From NCBI GenBank assembly GCA_022576105.1, contig JACZRM010000006.1:1-20679 (forward strand): DNA of 20,679 nucleotides. The letters run 5' to 3'. Of this stretch, positions 7,492 to 14,817 are shown in pieces. Under the pieces are notes generated by a model. That model ran no database searches. It saw only the letters and a program-made list of their open reading frames with translations, and had not been told where the DNA came from. Positions within the stretch are counted from its first letter, which is position 1, and every line of letters starts with the position of its first letter. The position numbers and the translations under genes are program-made. This DNA is from Chloroflexota bacterium. GTDB taxonomy: Bacteria > Chloroflexota > Dehalococcoidia > UBA3495.

Positions 7492-7703
7492 TGCAAAGCC
7501 ATCTACTTGAAAGAGAGGTGAGCACCAATACCACCCACTAACGGTTTTTCAGTGGGCCGCTGGGATCGAACATTGACCGAGACGGCCGTAAAGCAGAAAA
7601 GCTGCTCCAATCTGCATCACGTTGCGACGTGTCTTTTGTTGCGCCACCAGGATACTGCTCCGGAAATTCTCTTGCCCAACTTCTGTGCCGGTGAGTGCCG
7701 GTT

Positions 7704-8606
7704 ATGAACCAAAAGGACCTGCGCATCGGCTTTATCGGCATTGGAGTTCTGGGCAAGGGGTTGGCGTTGGCCCTTGCCGCCTGCGGTTACTCAGTGGCGG
7801 CGGCCCACAGCCGTAGTCCTGCTTCGTCACAGTGGCTGGCCGACCGAATCAGCGGATGCCTGAACTATTGCGACCCGCAGCTACTGGCCGACCACACAGA
7901 TTTAGTTTTTATCACCACACCCGATTCAGTGATCGGCCAGGTAGCCGACTCGATCGATTGGCGGCCGGGCCAGGCGGTAGTCCATTGCAGCGGTTCACAA
8001 TCTCCGCTAATCCTGGCCAAATCCCAGGCGCAAGGAACTCTTATCGGAGGCTTTCATCCCTTTCAAACCTTCGCCGGGTTGGACCGACCAGAGGAAGCTG
8101 TCTCCCGTCTGGCCGGTATCACTTTCGCGGTTGCCGGGGAAGGCTGGCTGGAAACGTTTCTCTCGGATTTAGCGGCTGACCTGGGAGGCCGCGCCGTGTC
8201 GATTCCAGAAAGCTCGCGTGCCTTGTACCATGCTTCAGCAGTATTGGGCTGCGGGTATCTGGCCGCCCTGCTGCAAGTTGCGGTGGATTCCTGGCGGCTA
8301 ATGGGCTTCAGTGACCTGGAGGCGTTGGCCGCCCTGCTGCCCCTGGCGGAGACCACCGTGGCAAATATTGGGAAACAGGGGGTGGCCGCCAGTGTCACCG
8401 GACCGGTGGTGCGGGGTGATGTGGGCACAATCGACTTGCACCTGGCGGCGTTATCCAACTCGCCGCCGGCGTTGCGGGTTTACCAGGCCCTTACCGCGGC
8501 CTCGTTACCGCTGGCGGTCCAGCGCGGTATTGACGCCGGGCAGTTAGAACAGATTAGGGAACTTATTGACGATGATCGCCGGAGGTATTGCGAATGTCCA
8601 GAGTAA
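7704..8606 (+). CDS. Rossmann-like/DUF2520 oxidoreductase, candidate ketopantoate reductase
   Basis: The 300-aa product has an N-terminal NAD(P)-binding Rossmann fold with GIGVLG at residues 12-17. The middle segment GGFHPFQTF and the downstream YHASAVLGCGYLAAL are hallmarks of the Rossmann-like + DUF2520 family, whose C-terminal domain resembles 6-phosphogluconate dehydrogenase. The gene overlaps panB by 13 bases, so the two are translationally coupled. The pathway step before PanC needs NADPH reduction of ketopantoate. The alternative reductase PanG of Francisella and Enterococcus is, as far as I recall, of this type, so the same job is likely here. No classical panE is in the window. ATG 7704 is used; GTG 7695 in the same frame is possible, and neither has a strong ribosome-binding site. 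Confidence 0.85.
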   Translation: MNQKDLRIGFIGIGVLGKGLALALAACGYSVAAAHSRSPASSQWLADRISGCLNYCDPQLLADHTDLVFITTPDSVIGQVADSIDWRPGQAVVHCSGSQSPLILAKSQAQGTLIGGFHPFQTFAGLDRPEEAVSRLAGITFAVAGEGWLETFLSDLAADLGGRAVSIPESSRALYHASAVLGCGYLAALLQVAVDSWRLMGFSDLEALAALLPLAETTVANIGKQGVAASVTGPVVRGDVGTIDLHLAALSNSPPALRVYQALTAASLPLAVQRGIDAGQLEQIRELIDDDRRRYCECPE

Positions 8607-9433
8607 CCGTCCGGGACCTGGCCCAGATGAAGGTTAAGGGCGAGAAAATTCCCATGATTACCGCCTATGACTACACCTCGGCGCGGTTTGCCGATGCCGC
8701 TGAAATTCCCGTTGTGTTGGTGGGCGACAGCTTGGGAATGGTGATGATGGGTTACGATTCGACAATCCAGGTAACCCTGGATGATATGGTTCACCATACA
8801 AAAATGGTGTCCCGAGGGTCTCAGAATGCGCTGATCATTGCCGATTTGCCCTTCATGACCTACCAGGTTGATCCGGCGCAGGCCTTGACCAACGCCGCCC
8901 GCTTGATTCAGGAAGGCGGAGCCCAATCGGTCAAACTGGAGGGGGGTCAAAGTGTCGCCGAGACGGTGCACCGAATAGTTGAGTGTGGGATACCGGTGAT
9001 GGGACACTTGGGGCTTACGCCCCAGTCGATAAACGCCTTGGGAGGATACCGGGTACAGGGCCGGCAGCGCAAAGAAGCGGTCCAGTTGTTGCAGGATGCC
9101 AAGGCCTTGGAAGACGCCGGGGCTTATGCCGTGGTACTGGAGTTGGTGCCCACGCAGCTGGCCAGATTAATTTCCCAACGGTTGACCATTCCCACCATTG
9201 GCATTGGGGCCGGCCCAGGCTGCGATGGACAAGTTCAGGTGCTGCACGACATGTTGGGCCTATTCACCGACTTTAAGCCGAAGCACGCCAAGCGCTATGC
9301 CAACCTGGCTGAGGAAATTAAAGAGGCTTTCGTTCAATATGCCAGGGAGGTGCGGGAGGGAGAATTCCCCACGGACCAGCAGAGCTTCACCATGGACGAG
9401 GAGATTCTCAACGAGCTGGCGATTCTCCAGTAG
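8594..9433 (+). CDS. panB: 3-methyl-2-oxobutanoate hydroxymethyltransferase
   Basis: The 279-aa PanB makes ketopantoate from 2-oxoisovalerate and methylenetetrahydrofolate, the first committed step of pantothenate synthesis. It is a TIM-barrel enzyme that forms decamers in known cases. The metal-binding aspartates are in VGDSLG (Asp45) and IADLPFMTY (Asp84). The segment VKLEGG holds Lys114 and Glu116, and the catalytic-base candidate Glu183 is in VVLELVP. The conserved GIGAGPGCDGQVQVLHDMLG follows at 203-222. ATG 8594 is preferred to TTG 8588 because GGAGG (8581-8585) lies eight bases upstream. It overlaps the DUF2520 gene by 13 bases. A hairpin at 9458-9483 follows. Confidence 0.97.
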   Translation: MSRVTVRDLAQMKVKGEKIPMITAYDYTSARFADAAEIPVVLVGDSLGMVMMGYDSTIQVTLDDMVHHTKMVSRGSQNALIIADLPFMTYQVDPAQALTNAARLIQEGGAQSVKLEGGQSVAETVHRIVECGIPVMGHLGLTPQSINALGGYRVQGRQRKEAVQLLQDAKALEDAGAYAVVLELVPTQLARLISQRLTIPTIGIGAGPGCDGQVQVLHDMLGLFTDFKPKHAKRYANLAEEIKEAFVQYAREVREGEFPTDQQSFTMDEEILNELAILQ

Positions 9434-9457
9434 ACATCGGCAGACCCCAACAAATAA

Positions 9458-9483
9458 AAGGCGCTGCCGTCGGGCAGCGCCTT
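9458..9483 (-). terminator. Intrinsic terminator between convergent genes
   Basis: A perfect 11-bp stem (AAGGCGCTGCC with GGCAGCGCCTT) has a 4-base loop. On the minus strand it is followed by TTATTTG, giving a short T-run suited to ending the transcript of the tubulin-associated pair. On the plus strand it could also stop panB transcripts, though the following bases are less T-rich. Confidence 0.8.
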
Positions 9484-9508
9484 CGCTAATTAAACTTGCT
9501 GCTTAGTA

Positions 9509-10327
9509 TTATTTAACGCGTTTGTCCTCGATCTGAATTACCAGGTCTTGAATTTCGGACAGCACCTCATCGATCAACTCAGGGGCCGATCGCTCAAGAA
9601 TGATCTGTTCGCTGTCAGTCAGTCCGCTGAGGTCCAGCTGAAGCTGGGCGCTAATTGAACCTGCTTCGTCGCTCAAGACTATATCTTGATTCACCATGGC
9701 TACTCTAAGCTCAGGGGTAAACATGCTGGGTCCATATGGCTGTGGGTACTGCTGAGTCAGGGTGATGATGCCCGTCGCTCGGTCATAGACGATAGTCCGT
9801 ATCGGGCCCTCCGGGTAATACAAAGTTACCTCAGCGCTGTTGAGTTTGCTGCGCTGGGTGTAATCGTTAATCTGTACGGTCCGGGTAATTATGCTGGGCG
9901 AAGACCCGTAAAGCGCGTAAAACAGCGTGATGTCCCGTGTGGATGTATCGACCTGGAACGAATACCAAGTCTCACTGGCTGCTCCACCGGGCAAATCGAC
10001 ATCAACTAGACCCTGGGCCAGAACTTCGCCGAACTTTACTTCGGGAATGAAGCGGGGCGCCGGCGGGGGTTCTACAGCCAAAAGTTTGAGCCCGATGTCG
10101 GAGATTGGGGCCTCAGTGGGATCGGGCACTCTGGTCGACAGTGGCAGGCTAGAACTAACGGCCAGGTCGGAGACACCGCTCTGGTCGCCGGTGGCGGATC
10201 GGGATTCAAATCCGGTGACGAAAAAGGTAATAATTATAGCTGCGGCTACTGCGGCGATGACCAGTATCGAATACAACGCCAGTTTGTTAGCGCCGCCTCG
10301 ATTCTCCGGCGACCGAGAGATTGTCAT
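9509..10327 (-). CDS. Unrecognised membrane-anchored protein next to tubulin-like gene
   Basis: I do not recognise this 272-aa protein. After a polar start (MTISRSPENRGGANK) there is one strong hydrophobic segment at about residues 16-40 with no evident cleavage site, so it is probably a signal anchor with the rest outside the cytoplasm. Residues 45-95 are Ser/Pro-rich and look like a flexible stalk, including the proline cluster VEPPPAPRF. The remainder is alternating hydrophobic/polar and probably beta-rich. The last 50 residues are acidic and helical. ATG follows the ribosome-binding site AAGGAGG. It lies 103 bases downstream of the tubulin-like gene on the same strand and ahead of a terminator, so the two probably share a transcript. 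It could anchor or respond to the filament, but that is inference. Confidence 0.75.
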   Translation of the reverse strand: MTISRSPENRGGANKLALYSILVIAAVAAAIIITFFVTGFESRSATGDQSGVSDLAVSSSLPLSTRVPDPTEAPISDIGLKLLAVEPPPAPRFIPEVKFGEVLAQGLVDVDLPGGAASETWYSFQVDTSTRDITLFYALYGSSPSIITRTVQINDYTQRSKLNSAEVTLYYPEGPIRTIVYDRATGIITLTQQYPQPYGPSMFTPELRVAMVNQDIVLSDEAGSISAQLQLDLSGLTDSEQIILERSAPELIDEVLSEIQDLVIQIEDKRVK

Positions 10328-10341
10328 TTTTGCCTCCTTGA

Positions 10342-10364
10342 TATTGTCAGGGGTATTGTCAGGG
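10342..10364. repeat. Two-copy tandem repeat before the membrane protein gene
   Basis: TATTGTCAGGG occurs at 10342-10352 and again at 10354-10364 (12-base period), directly upstream of the ribosome-binding site of the membrane-anchored protein gene. A small inverted repeat, GATATT-GA-AATATC, lies at 10395-10408 in the same gap. Role unknown. Confidence 0.45.
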
Positions 10365-10430
10365 CTATGCTCTGGGACTTGCTTTAGCGTTCACGATATT
10401 GAAATATCCGGTCGTGCTGCCCGGCCGGTA

Positions 10431-11699
10431 TTAGAGGTTGGGCAGCAGGTCCGCCGCCCGGTTTACTTCTTCCCAATGCTGCTCACGGCTGGCTCTCATC
10501 TCCTTGGTATTGCCCATCATTTTGATGGCCTCTTTGTAGAACCACTCCACCTTGCTCATCGCTTGGCCTTGACCCAAGTTGGTGACCATTACGGTGACGC
10601 TGATAGTGTCGGAAGTGCGCCCGGGATAGGTGCCCTTTCGCCGCCCGGCGCCGGGCACTCGGTCGGCAAAGGCGTTGTCCATCATTTCCACTATCTCTTC
10701 GGTGGCTTCGTGAGCCGGGCCGCTAAAGAGACCCAGCACGTTTTGTGCGTCGTACATTATCCGGCCGTCTTCCACGTATTCGCAATCCAACGACAGCTCG
10801 GCCAACGCGGCGTGGACTACGTTCTGAGCTCGCTCAATTTGGGCCTTAGAGACTGAAAAATGCTTGCTCTTGGAGGGTCCGTTGTTGTGCTTCAGCCGCC
10901 CCAGCAGTGAATTGGATGACTTCTGAGGCGGTACCGCGGTGTGGGATATGCCGATGGCTGACGGGCCTTTGAGAATTCGAATTACGTCGTTGGCGTCCAG
11001 CACCTCGCCGATATACCGACGGTCGGTCTCTTCCCCGACACAAAGAATATCCATGAATGAGTCGGCGATGCGGCGGTTAATCTGCGAGAAATTTACGTTC
11101 ATTGACTGGTTTTTCCTGACGAATTTTTCGTTGTCGACCAGGAATACCGCGTCGGCCTTGGAGTTGTCCAGCACCTTTTTCATGCAAGTTGCAGTGTTTA
11201 CAACACTGTCCGGCTCATCGTATTGGTTCGCAAAGGGCAGCACCAGCATGGCGTAGATTGGCTTCTTGAATTCTTCCTTGAGCAGGTCTACCAACACACC
11301 CACGGCCCCGGAACCGGTGCCGCCGGCGGTGGTGCCGATGACCAGAATGGCGTCAGCAGTGTACACATCGCCATAATCGCGGATTGTAGCGGCAATCTTC
11401 CTGGCATTGCGCCGGGCTTGTTCAGCACCGTCGGCGTTGACTTTACCAGCGCCTCGGCCACGAAACTCGTCGGTCGTGCCAATCAAGATGGTATGGTCAT
11501 CGGTCTGGGGTATGTGCTGCAACCCATACAGGTCGCCGGCGCCCAGATTTATGGCGAAAATGCCGGTGTGTATCGGGTCATGTTCTCCACCGGTGAAGAT
11601 TCGAATGCGCCGGTTCTTCCAGATCCATTCTCCCATGGCGGCGAACTCATCTGCGATGTTAGACCCACCCTGGCCGGCACCCACAACGACCAATTTCAT
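10431..11699 (-). CDS. CetZ-like tubulin/FtsZ-superfamily protein with altered T7 loop
   Basis: The 422-aa product belongs to the tubulin/FtsZ GTPase superfamily. T1 is GAGQGGSN (residues 7-14). The segment INLGAGDLYGL then HIP (50-64) resembles the CetZ pattern NTAKxDLxGLxxIP, and ILIGTTDEFRGRGAGK (71-86) is the next nucleotide-loop region. T4 is GGTGSG (126-131). The T7 loop, which completes the neighbour's active site in a filament, reads N201-V-N-F-S-Q206. FtsZ has NVDFAD here and archaeal CetZ an acidic residue where this has Gln206. Residues 255-283 form a Ser/Lys-rich insertion. The C-terminus lacks an FtsZ-type linker and FtsA-binding peptide. It is therefore probably not the division FtsZ. 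ATG 11699 follows GGAG. CetZ-like is my best subfamily guess; comparisons are from memory. Confidence 0.9.
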   Translation of the reverse strand: MKLVVVGAGQGGSNIADEFAAMGEWIWKNRRIRIFTGGEHDPIHTGIFAINLGAGDLYGLQHIPQTDDHTILIGTTDEFRGRGAGKVNADGAEQARRNARKIAATIRDYGDVYTADAILVIGTTAGGTGSGAVGVLVDLLKEEFKKPIYAMLVLPFANQYDEPDSVVNTATCMKKVLDNSKADAVFLVDNEKFVRKNQSMNVNFSQINRRIADSFMDILCVGEETDRRYIGEVLDANDVIRILKGPSAIGISHTAVPPQKSSNSLLGRLKHNNGPSKSKHFSVSKAQIERAQNVVHAALAELSLDCEYVEDGRIMYDAQNVLGLFSGPAHEATEEIVEMMDNAFADRVPGAGRRKGTYPGRTSDTISVTVMVTNLGQGQAMSKVEWFYKEAIKMMGNTKEMRASREQHWEEVNRAADLLPNL

Positions 11700-12015
11700 G
11701 CTCCACTCCTTACAACTGTACGACTACGGTATGACTACCAAGATTTCTGAAATCGACGCTTATTACGACGATCGAGGCCAGATTATGTCAGATACAGGAT
11801 TGCTGGCTATAGAAAATTCAAGAACATATACAATTGTACATGCCTATCTTTCATCACTTAGATTGATTACATTTACCGAGTTTGTCGATTTTGCGGGAAG
11901 GTTGTAGCTTAAAAAAGGGCTGGAAGAAATGGGGTTTTGCATCAGAAAGCAGATTGATGGGGGAAACTTTTCCGGGCCGGTGAGCGGCGCTAAATACTGT
12001 TGGTAATCGCTTTTG
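11700..12015. other. AT-rich stretch upstream of tubulin-like gene
   Basis: Composition shifts here to clearly more A+T than the flanking genes. It should hold the tubulin promoter on the minus strand, but I found no convincing -35/-10 pair. A perfect 10-base palindrome TACAATTGTA lies at 11829-11838 and could be an operator. A plus-strand frame from ATG 11731 to 11907 (58 codons) is open, but it lacks a ribosome-binding site and is not called as a gene. Confidence 0.4.
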
Positions 12016-12195
12016 TCACCATTTGTCTATGTCTTGGAACAATTTATACCCTTTGAATTTCGCCCAGGTATCGGACACTGGGTCTAGGTTCTCCAGCAGC
12101 GCTTCAGGTTTAATATTTTCAACCACAATAGCCCTACTCCGGGCATCTGCTGGGTGCACTCCACACTGCCGGTTGATTTCGCTGGCCGCAGCCCG
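12016..12195 (-). pseudogene. Short open frame without ATG, possible gene remnant
   Basis: On the minus strand a frame runs open from just after a TGA (12196-12198) for 59 codons to TGA at 12016-12018. Its translation looks protein-like, including HPADARSRAIVVENIKPEAL and a C-terminal WAKFKGYKLFQDIDKW. There is no ATG; the first GTG is at 12159 (giving 47 aa) without a good ribosome-binding site. I do not recognise it. It may be the 3' end of a decayed gene whose 5' part is lost, or a small gene starting at GTG. It lies between the glycosyltransferase and tubulin-like genes on the same strand. Confidence 0.35.
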
Positions 12196-12281
12196 TCATA
12201 ATCGGGAGGGCGGTAGCCTGCCCAGCCCCTAAGTCGTAAATCCAGCAATAGTACATCCTACTAAATCCTACTGGCTAAACC

Positions 12282-13241
12282 CTACTGGGATTTTGAATTG
12301 CCAGCCGGACGTCGGGTAACGTACCCTAGAAATTCTCCCAACCCCCAACAGGATAGCAACAGCAGTATCAAAGGGAATGCTTGGCAGAACTTGCCCATAT
12401 TTCGGCGTTTGGCGGCCGCGGTCCTGGCCATTTTCACCGCCACCAGCCCGGGTAAAATTGGGGACAGGATGGTCAACACCGCCCTCTGAAAGTTGCCGAT
12501 AACCTGGCAGCGCACCGACCCGAATGAGCGTCCCCATACGTAACGTTCTCTCAGGGCAGGCCAGAATCTCAATCCTTGCCGGTGCTGACGGACCACGATT
12601 TCTGGACTCAACGCCAGCTTACCCCCTTGATTCATCAAGGCAGCGTTTACGGTGACCTCGTTGAATCCCCCTTCCCAGGCGGTTCTCACCGCGTCTAACG
12701 CTGAGCGTTTGTAGGAGACATTGGCGTCGGAGGCGTTGGCAGACTCGCCCGGGAAAACCGGGTTCTGGTACCGCCCAAAATCGCAAAAGTAAACCGCCCA
12801 GTTCAGGACTCGGTCCAAACTGTTGTCGATGGCGCCCCCTATGCCGGCATAGTCGGCTTGGTGGGCTTTAACGGTTTCGGCGCACCACGCTCGGTCGGGG
12901 ATTTCGTTGTCTTCCAGAAAACCAACAATGCGTCCCCTGGCCATATTGAGGCCCAGCGTTTTCAGCTCGTCGTGATGCTCACGGCCGCCACCGCCGCCGG
13001 ACCAGGTCTTCAGGTGACCGACATCCAGAAATGTGATTTCGGCAAACTTGGTTCGCAGGTCATCGATGCCGTCCACGGTCCGGGGGTCGTATGGAACGAT
13101 GACCTCGGTAGAAGGGGCTTCCATCTGCTGAGTTAGACCTTTCAGGCACTGGGTTAGCAGTGACAGGTTTGCTTTCGGCTCGGTGGTGTCACTGGCGATG
13201 ACTATGACTATCGAAAGCTCAGGCGCTTGGGAAGTTTCCAT
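12282..13241 (-). CDS. GT2-like glycosyltransferase
   Basis: The 319-aa product looks like a GT-A fold, family 2 glycosyltransferase. LSIVIVIASDT is the first strand near the N-terminus. LGLNMARGRIVGFLEDNEIPD (about 97-117) sits where GT2 enzymes have G-x-hhhhhDDD-x-hP. The metal-binding DxD is thus changed to EDN. Later come GESANASDANVSYKRSALD, the acceptor-side region with a Glu (GGFNEVTVNAAL), and the basic helix GLRFWPALRERYVWGRSFG. A hydrophobic segment near the C-terminus (ending GEFLGYV) suggests membrane attachment. ATG 13241 is preferred over GTG 13271 because AGGAG lies ten bases upstream. It is divergent from the next glycosyltransferase. Sugar and acceptor are unknown. Confidence 0.8.
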   Translation of the reverse strand: METSQAPELSIVIVIASDTTEPKANLSLLTQCLKGLTQQMEAPSTEVIVPYDPRTVDGIDDLRTKFAEITFLDVGHLKTWSGGGGGREHHDELKTLGLNMARGRIVGFLEDNEIPDRAWCAETVKAHQADYAGIGGAIDNSLDRVLNWAVYFCDFGRYQNPVFPGESANASDANVSYKRSALDAVRTAWEGGFNEVTVNAALMNQGGKLALSPEIVVRQHRQGLRFWPALRERYVWGRSFGSVRCQVIGNFQRAVLTILSPILPGLVAVKMARTAAAKRRNMGKFCQAFPLILLLLSCWGLGEFLGYVTRRPAGNSKSQ

Positions 13242-13289
13242 TGACCCAGGTCTCCTGTAACCAAGTTCCACTGATTATTGTTTATAAAG

Positions 13290-13318
13290 ATTATCGCACT
13301 CTTGTAATTGCATACCAA
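13290..13318 (-). promoter_or_regulatory. Candidate promoter for the minus-strand glycosyltransferase
   Basis: On the minus strand TTGGTA (13318-13313) and GATAAT (13295-13290) are spaced by 17 bases, 4/6 and 5/6 matches. The inferred start is about 40 bases before the ATG at 13241. The 185-base divergent gap must also serve the plus-strand glycosyltransferase, but I saw no clear promoter on that side. Confidence 0.4.
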
Positions 13319-13426
13319 AGCCGAACCGGGTACATTCCCCGGTCCCAGGCGAAACTGGTCGGGGGGATAGGGGATCAAACCCGGTGTTCCTATTTGGGAT
13401 AAGCGAGGCCAACGGAGAAAGTGCAT

Positions 13427-14776
13427 ATGTCGTCCAGTCCAGGCATAGAGGTTGAAGCCGCGCCGGTCAAGGTTTCGGTAATTGTCCCCGTTTACAACGG
13501 GAACAAGACATTGCGGCGCTGTCTGGCAGCGATAACCGCTTCCGACTACCAGAATTATGAGTGCATTGTGGTGGATGATTGCTCCACCGATAACACCCAG
13601 GAGATTGCGGCGGAGTTTTCGGCCCGTGTTCTGGCGTTGGAGGGAGGCCCCTACGGTCCCGGCTATGCCCGGAATCGCGGCGCTGAAGTAGCCACTGGTG
13701 ATGTGGTGTTCTTTGTTGACGCTGATGTGGTGATAGCAATTACCACCATGACCAAGGTGGCGGAATCCTTCGCTGAACACCCGGAAATCTCGGCAATGTT
13801 TGGTTCCTACGACGATGATCCTCAAGCCGGTGCGTTTTCGTCCCAGTATAAGAATCTGTTGCATCACTTTGTCCATCAGCAAGGACACGACCGCGCGGTG
13901 ACCTTCTGGAGCGGGTGTGGCGCAGTGCGGACGGATGTGTTCCTGGAATTTGGCGGATTCGATTCAGACCGCTATCCCAGGCCCAGCATTGAAGACATTG
14001 AGTTGGGATACCGGTTGACCGCCGCCGGGCATCAGATTATGGCCAACAAGGAAGTTCAGGTAAAGCACCTGAAGAACTGGACCATCCGGGGCATGATCAA
14101 GGCGGATATATTTGACCGGGCCATTCCCTGGACTCAGTTGATTCTCCGGGAGCGGGATTTGCCCAATGACCTGAACCTGGGCATTTCTCAGCGGGCCAGC
14201 GCCCTGCTTCTCTGTGTGCTGGTGGTGCACCTGTTGGTCACCGCTTATTTCCACAACGTGCTGCTGATCCTGCCCATCGCCGCCATATTTTTTGTGGCCG
14301 TTGGGTACTGGAACTGGTCTGAAGACGTGGCCCCACTGAGCCGCATCAGCCCCAGAGCTGAAAAATTCTTGTACCTTATGACCTTTGGGGTCGGCGCGGC
14401 GGCGTGGTTTTCCGATCGCCCTCTTTTGCTGATTCCCATCGGCGTTCTAATGATTGGCATGGTTGCGGGAAGACGCTTCGGGCGACTCAACCGTTTGGTG
14501 CGCAGCCTATTGTTTTTCTCGCTAATGCTGGGGATTATCAGCGCCCTGGTCATTTTGGTGATGAATTTTTCCATATGGTTCATGACTCCGCTGCTGGGCA
14601 TAGTTGCGACCATAATCATGCTGAACCTCAAGTTCTACTTCTTCTTCCTGCGCAAGCGCGGCATCATGTTTACCCTGGCAGTCATACCCTTCCATTTTCT
14701 GTACTTCTTCTACAGCGTTGTAACTTTTGCGCTGGTAACCGGCGTGCATGCTTGGCAGACCAACCTGCGCCGGTAG
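13427..14776 (+). CDS. Membrane GT2 glycosyltransferase
   Basis: The 449-aa product is a family 2 glycosyltransferase with a membrane C-terminal half. KVSVIVPVYNGNKTLRRCL begins the nucleotide-sugar domain near residue 14, followed by IVVDDCSTDNT. YARNRGAEVATGDVVFFVDADVV carries the metal-binding DAD. The acceptor-side motif is EDIELGYRL, with a conserved-type CG upstream in WSGCGAVRTD. Five or more hydrophobic segments fill residues 245-449, ending in YFFYSVVTFALVTG. This layout is common in enzymes that build lipid-linked or surface polysaccharides. ATG 13427 is chosen over GTG 13421 because GGAG lies nine bases upstream. It begins a plus-strand run of glycan genes. Confidence 0.9.
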   Translation: MSSSPGIEVEAAPVKVSVIVPVYNGNKTLRRCLAAITASDYQNYECIVVDDCSTDNTQEIAAEFSARVLALEGGPYGPGYARNRGAEVATGDVVFFVDADVVIAITTMTKVAESFAEHPEISAMFGSYDDDPQAGAFSSQYKNLLHHFVHQQGHDRAVTFWSGCGAVRTDVFLEFGGFDSDRYPRPSIEDIELGYRLTAAGHQIMANKEVQVKHLKNWTIRGMIKADIFDRAIPWTQLILRERDLPNDLNLGISQRASALLLCVLVVHLLVTAYFHNVLLILPIAAIFFVAVGYWNWSEDVAPLSRISPRAEKFLYLMTFGVGAAAWFSDRPLLLIPIGVLMIGMVAGRRFGRLNRLVRSLLFFSLMLGIISALVILVMNFSIWFMTPLLGIVATIIMLNLKFYFFFLRKRGIMFTLAVIPFHFLYFFYSVVTFALVTGVHAWQTNLRR

Positions 14777-14817
14777 CGGATGAACGCTCCCCAGAATCAA
14801 TAAGTTGAGGCAGTAAA

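Larger units (their letters stand above)
7124..7703. other. Non-coding stretch before the DUF2520-panB operon
   Basis: The stretch holds a paired-hairpin repeat (7347-7417), a strong sigma70-like promoter (7463-7491) and a leader of about 200 bases. In the leader a plus-strand frame stays open from 7542 to a TGA at 7692-7694. Its translation looks partly protein-like (it contains NIDRDGRKAEKLLQSA), but it has no start codon after the in-frame TAA at 7539-7541, so it is not called as a gene. The minus-strand reading of the same DNA looks random. Confidence 0.5.

Noticed and set aside
7550..7640. A tRNA-like T-loop (GTTCGATCCC on the minus strand) in the panB leader
   Set aside because: The T stem does not pair, and no acceptor or proper anticodon arm can be built around it.
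10414..10446. TGCTGCCC/GGGCAGCA inverted repeat at the end of the tubulin-like gene
   Set aside because: The loop is long and no T-run follows, so I do not call a terminator. Read-through into the membrane protein gene is more likely.
13208..13888. A 226-codon minus-strand open frame across the divergent glycosyltransferase gap
   Set aside because: It overlaps the GT2 nucleotide-sugar domain and the start of the other glycosyltransferase. Its translation shows no domain.
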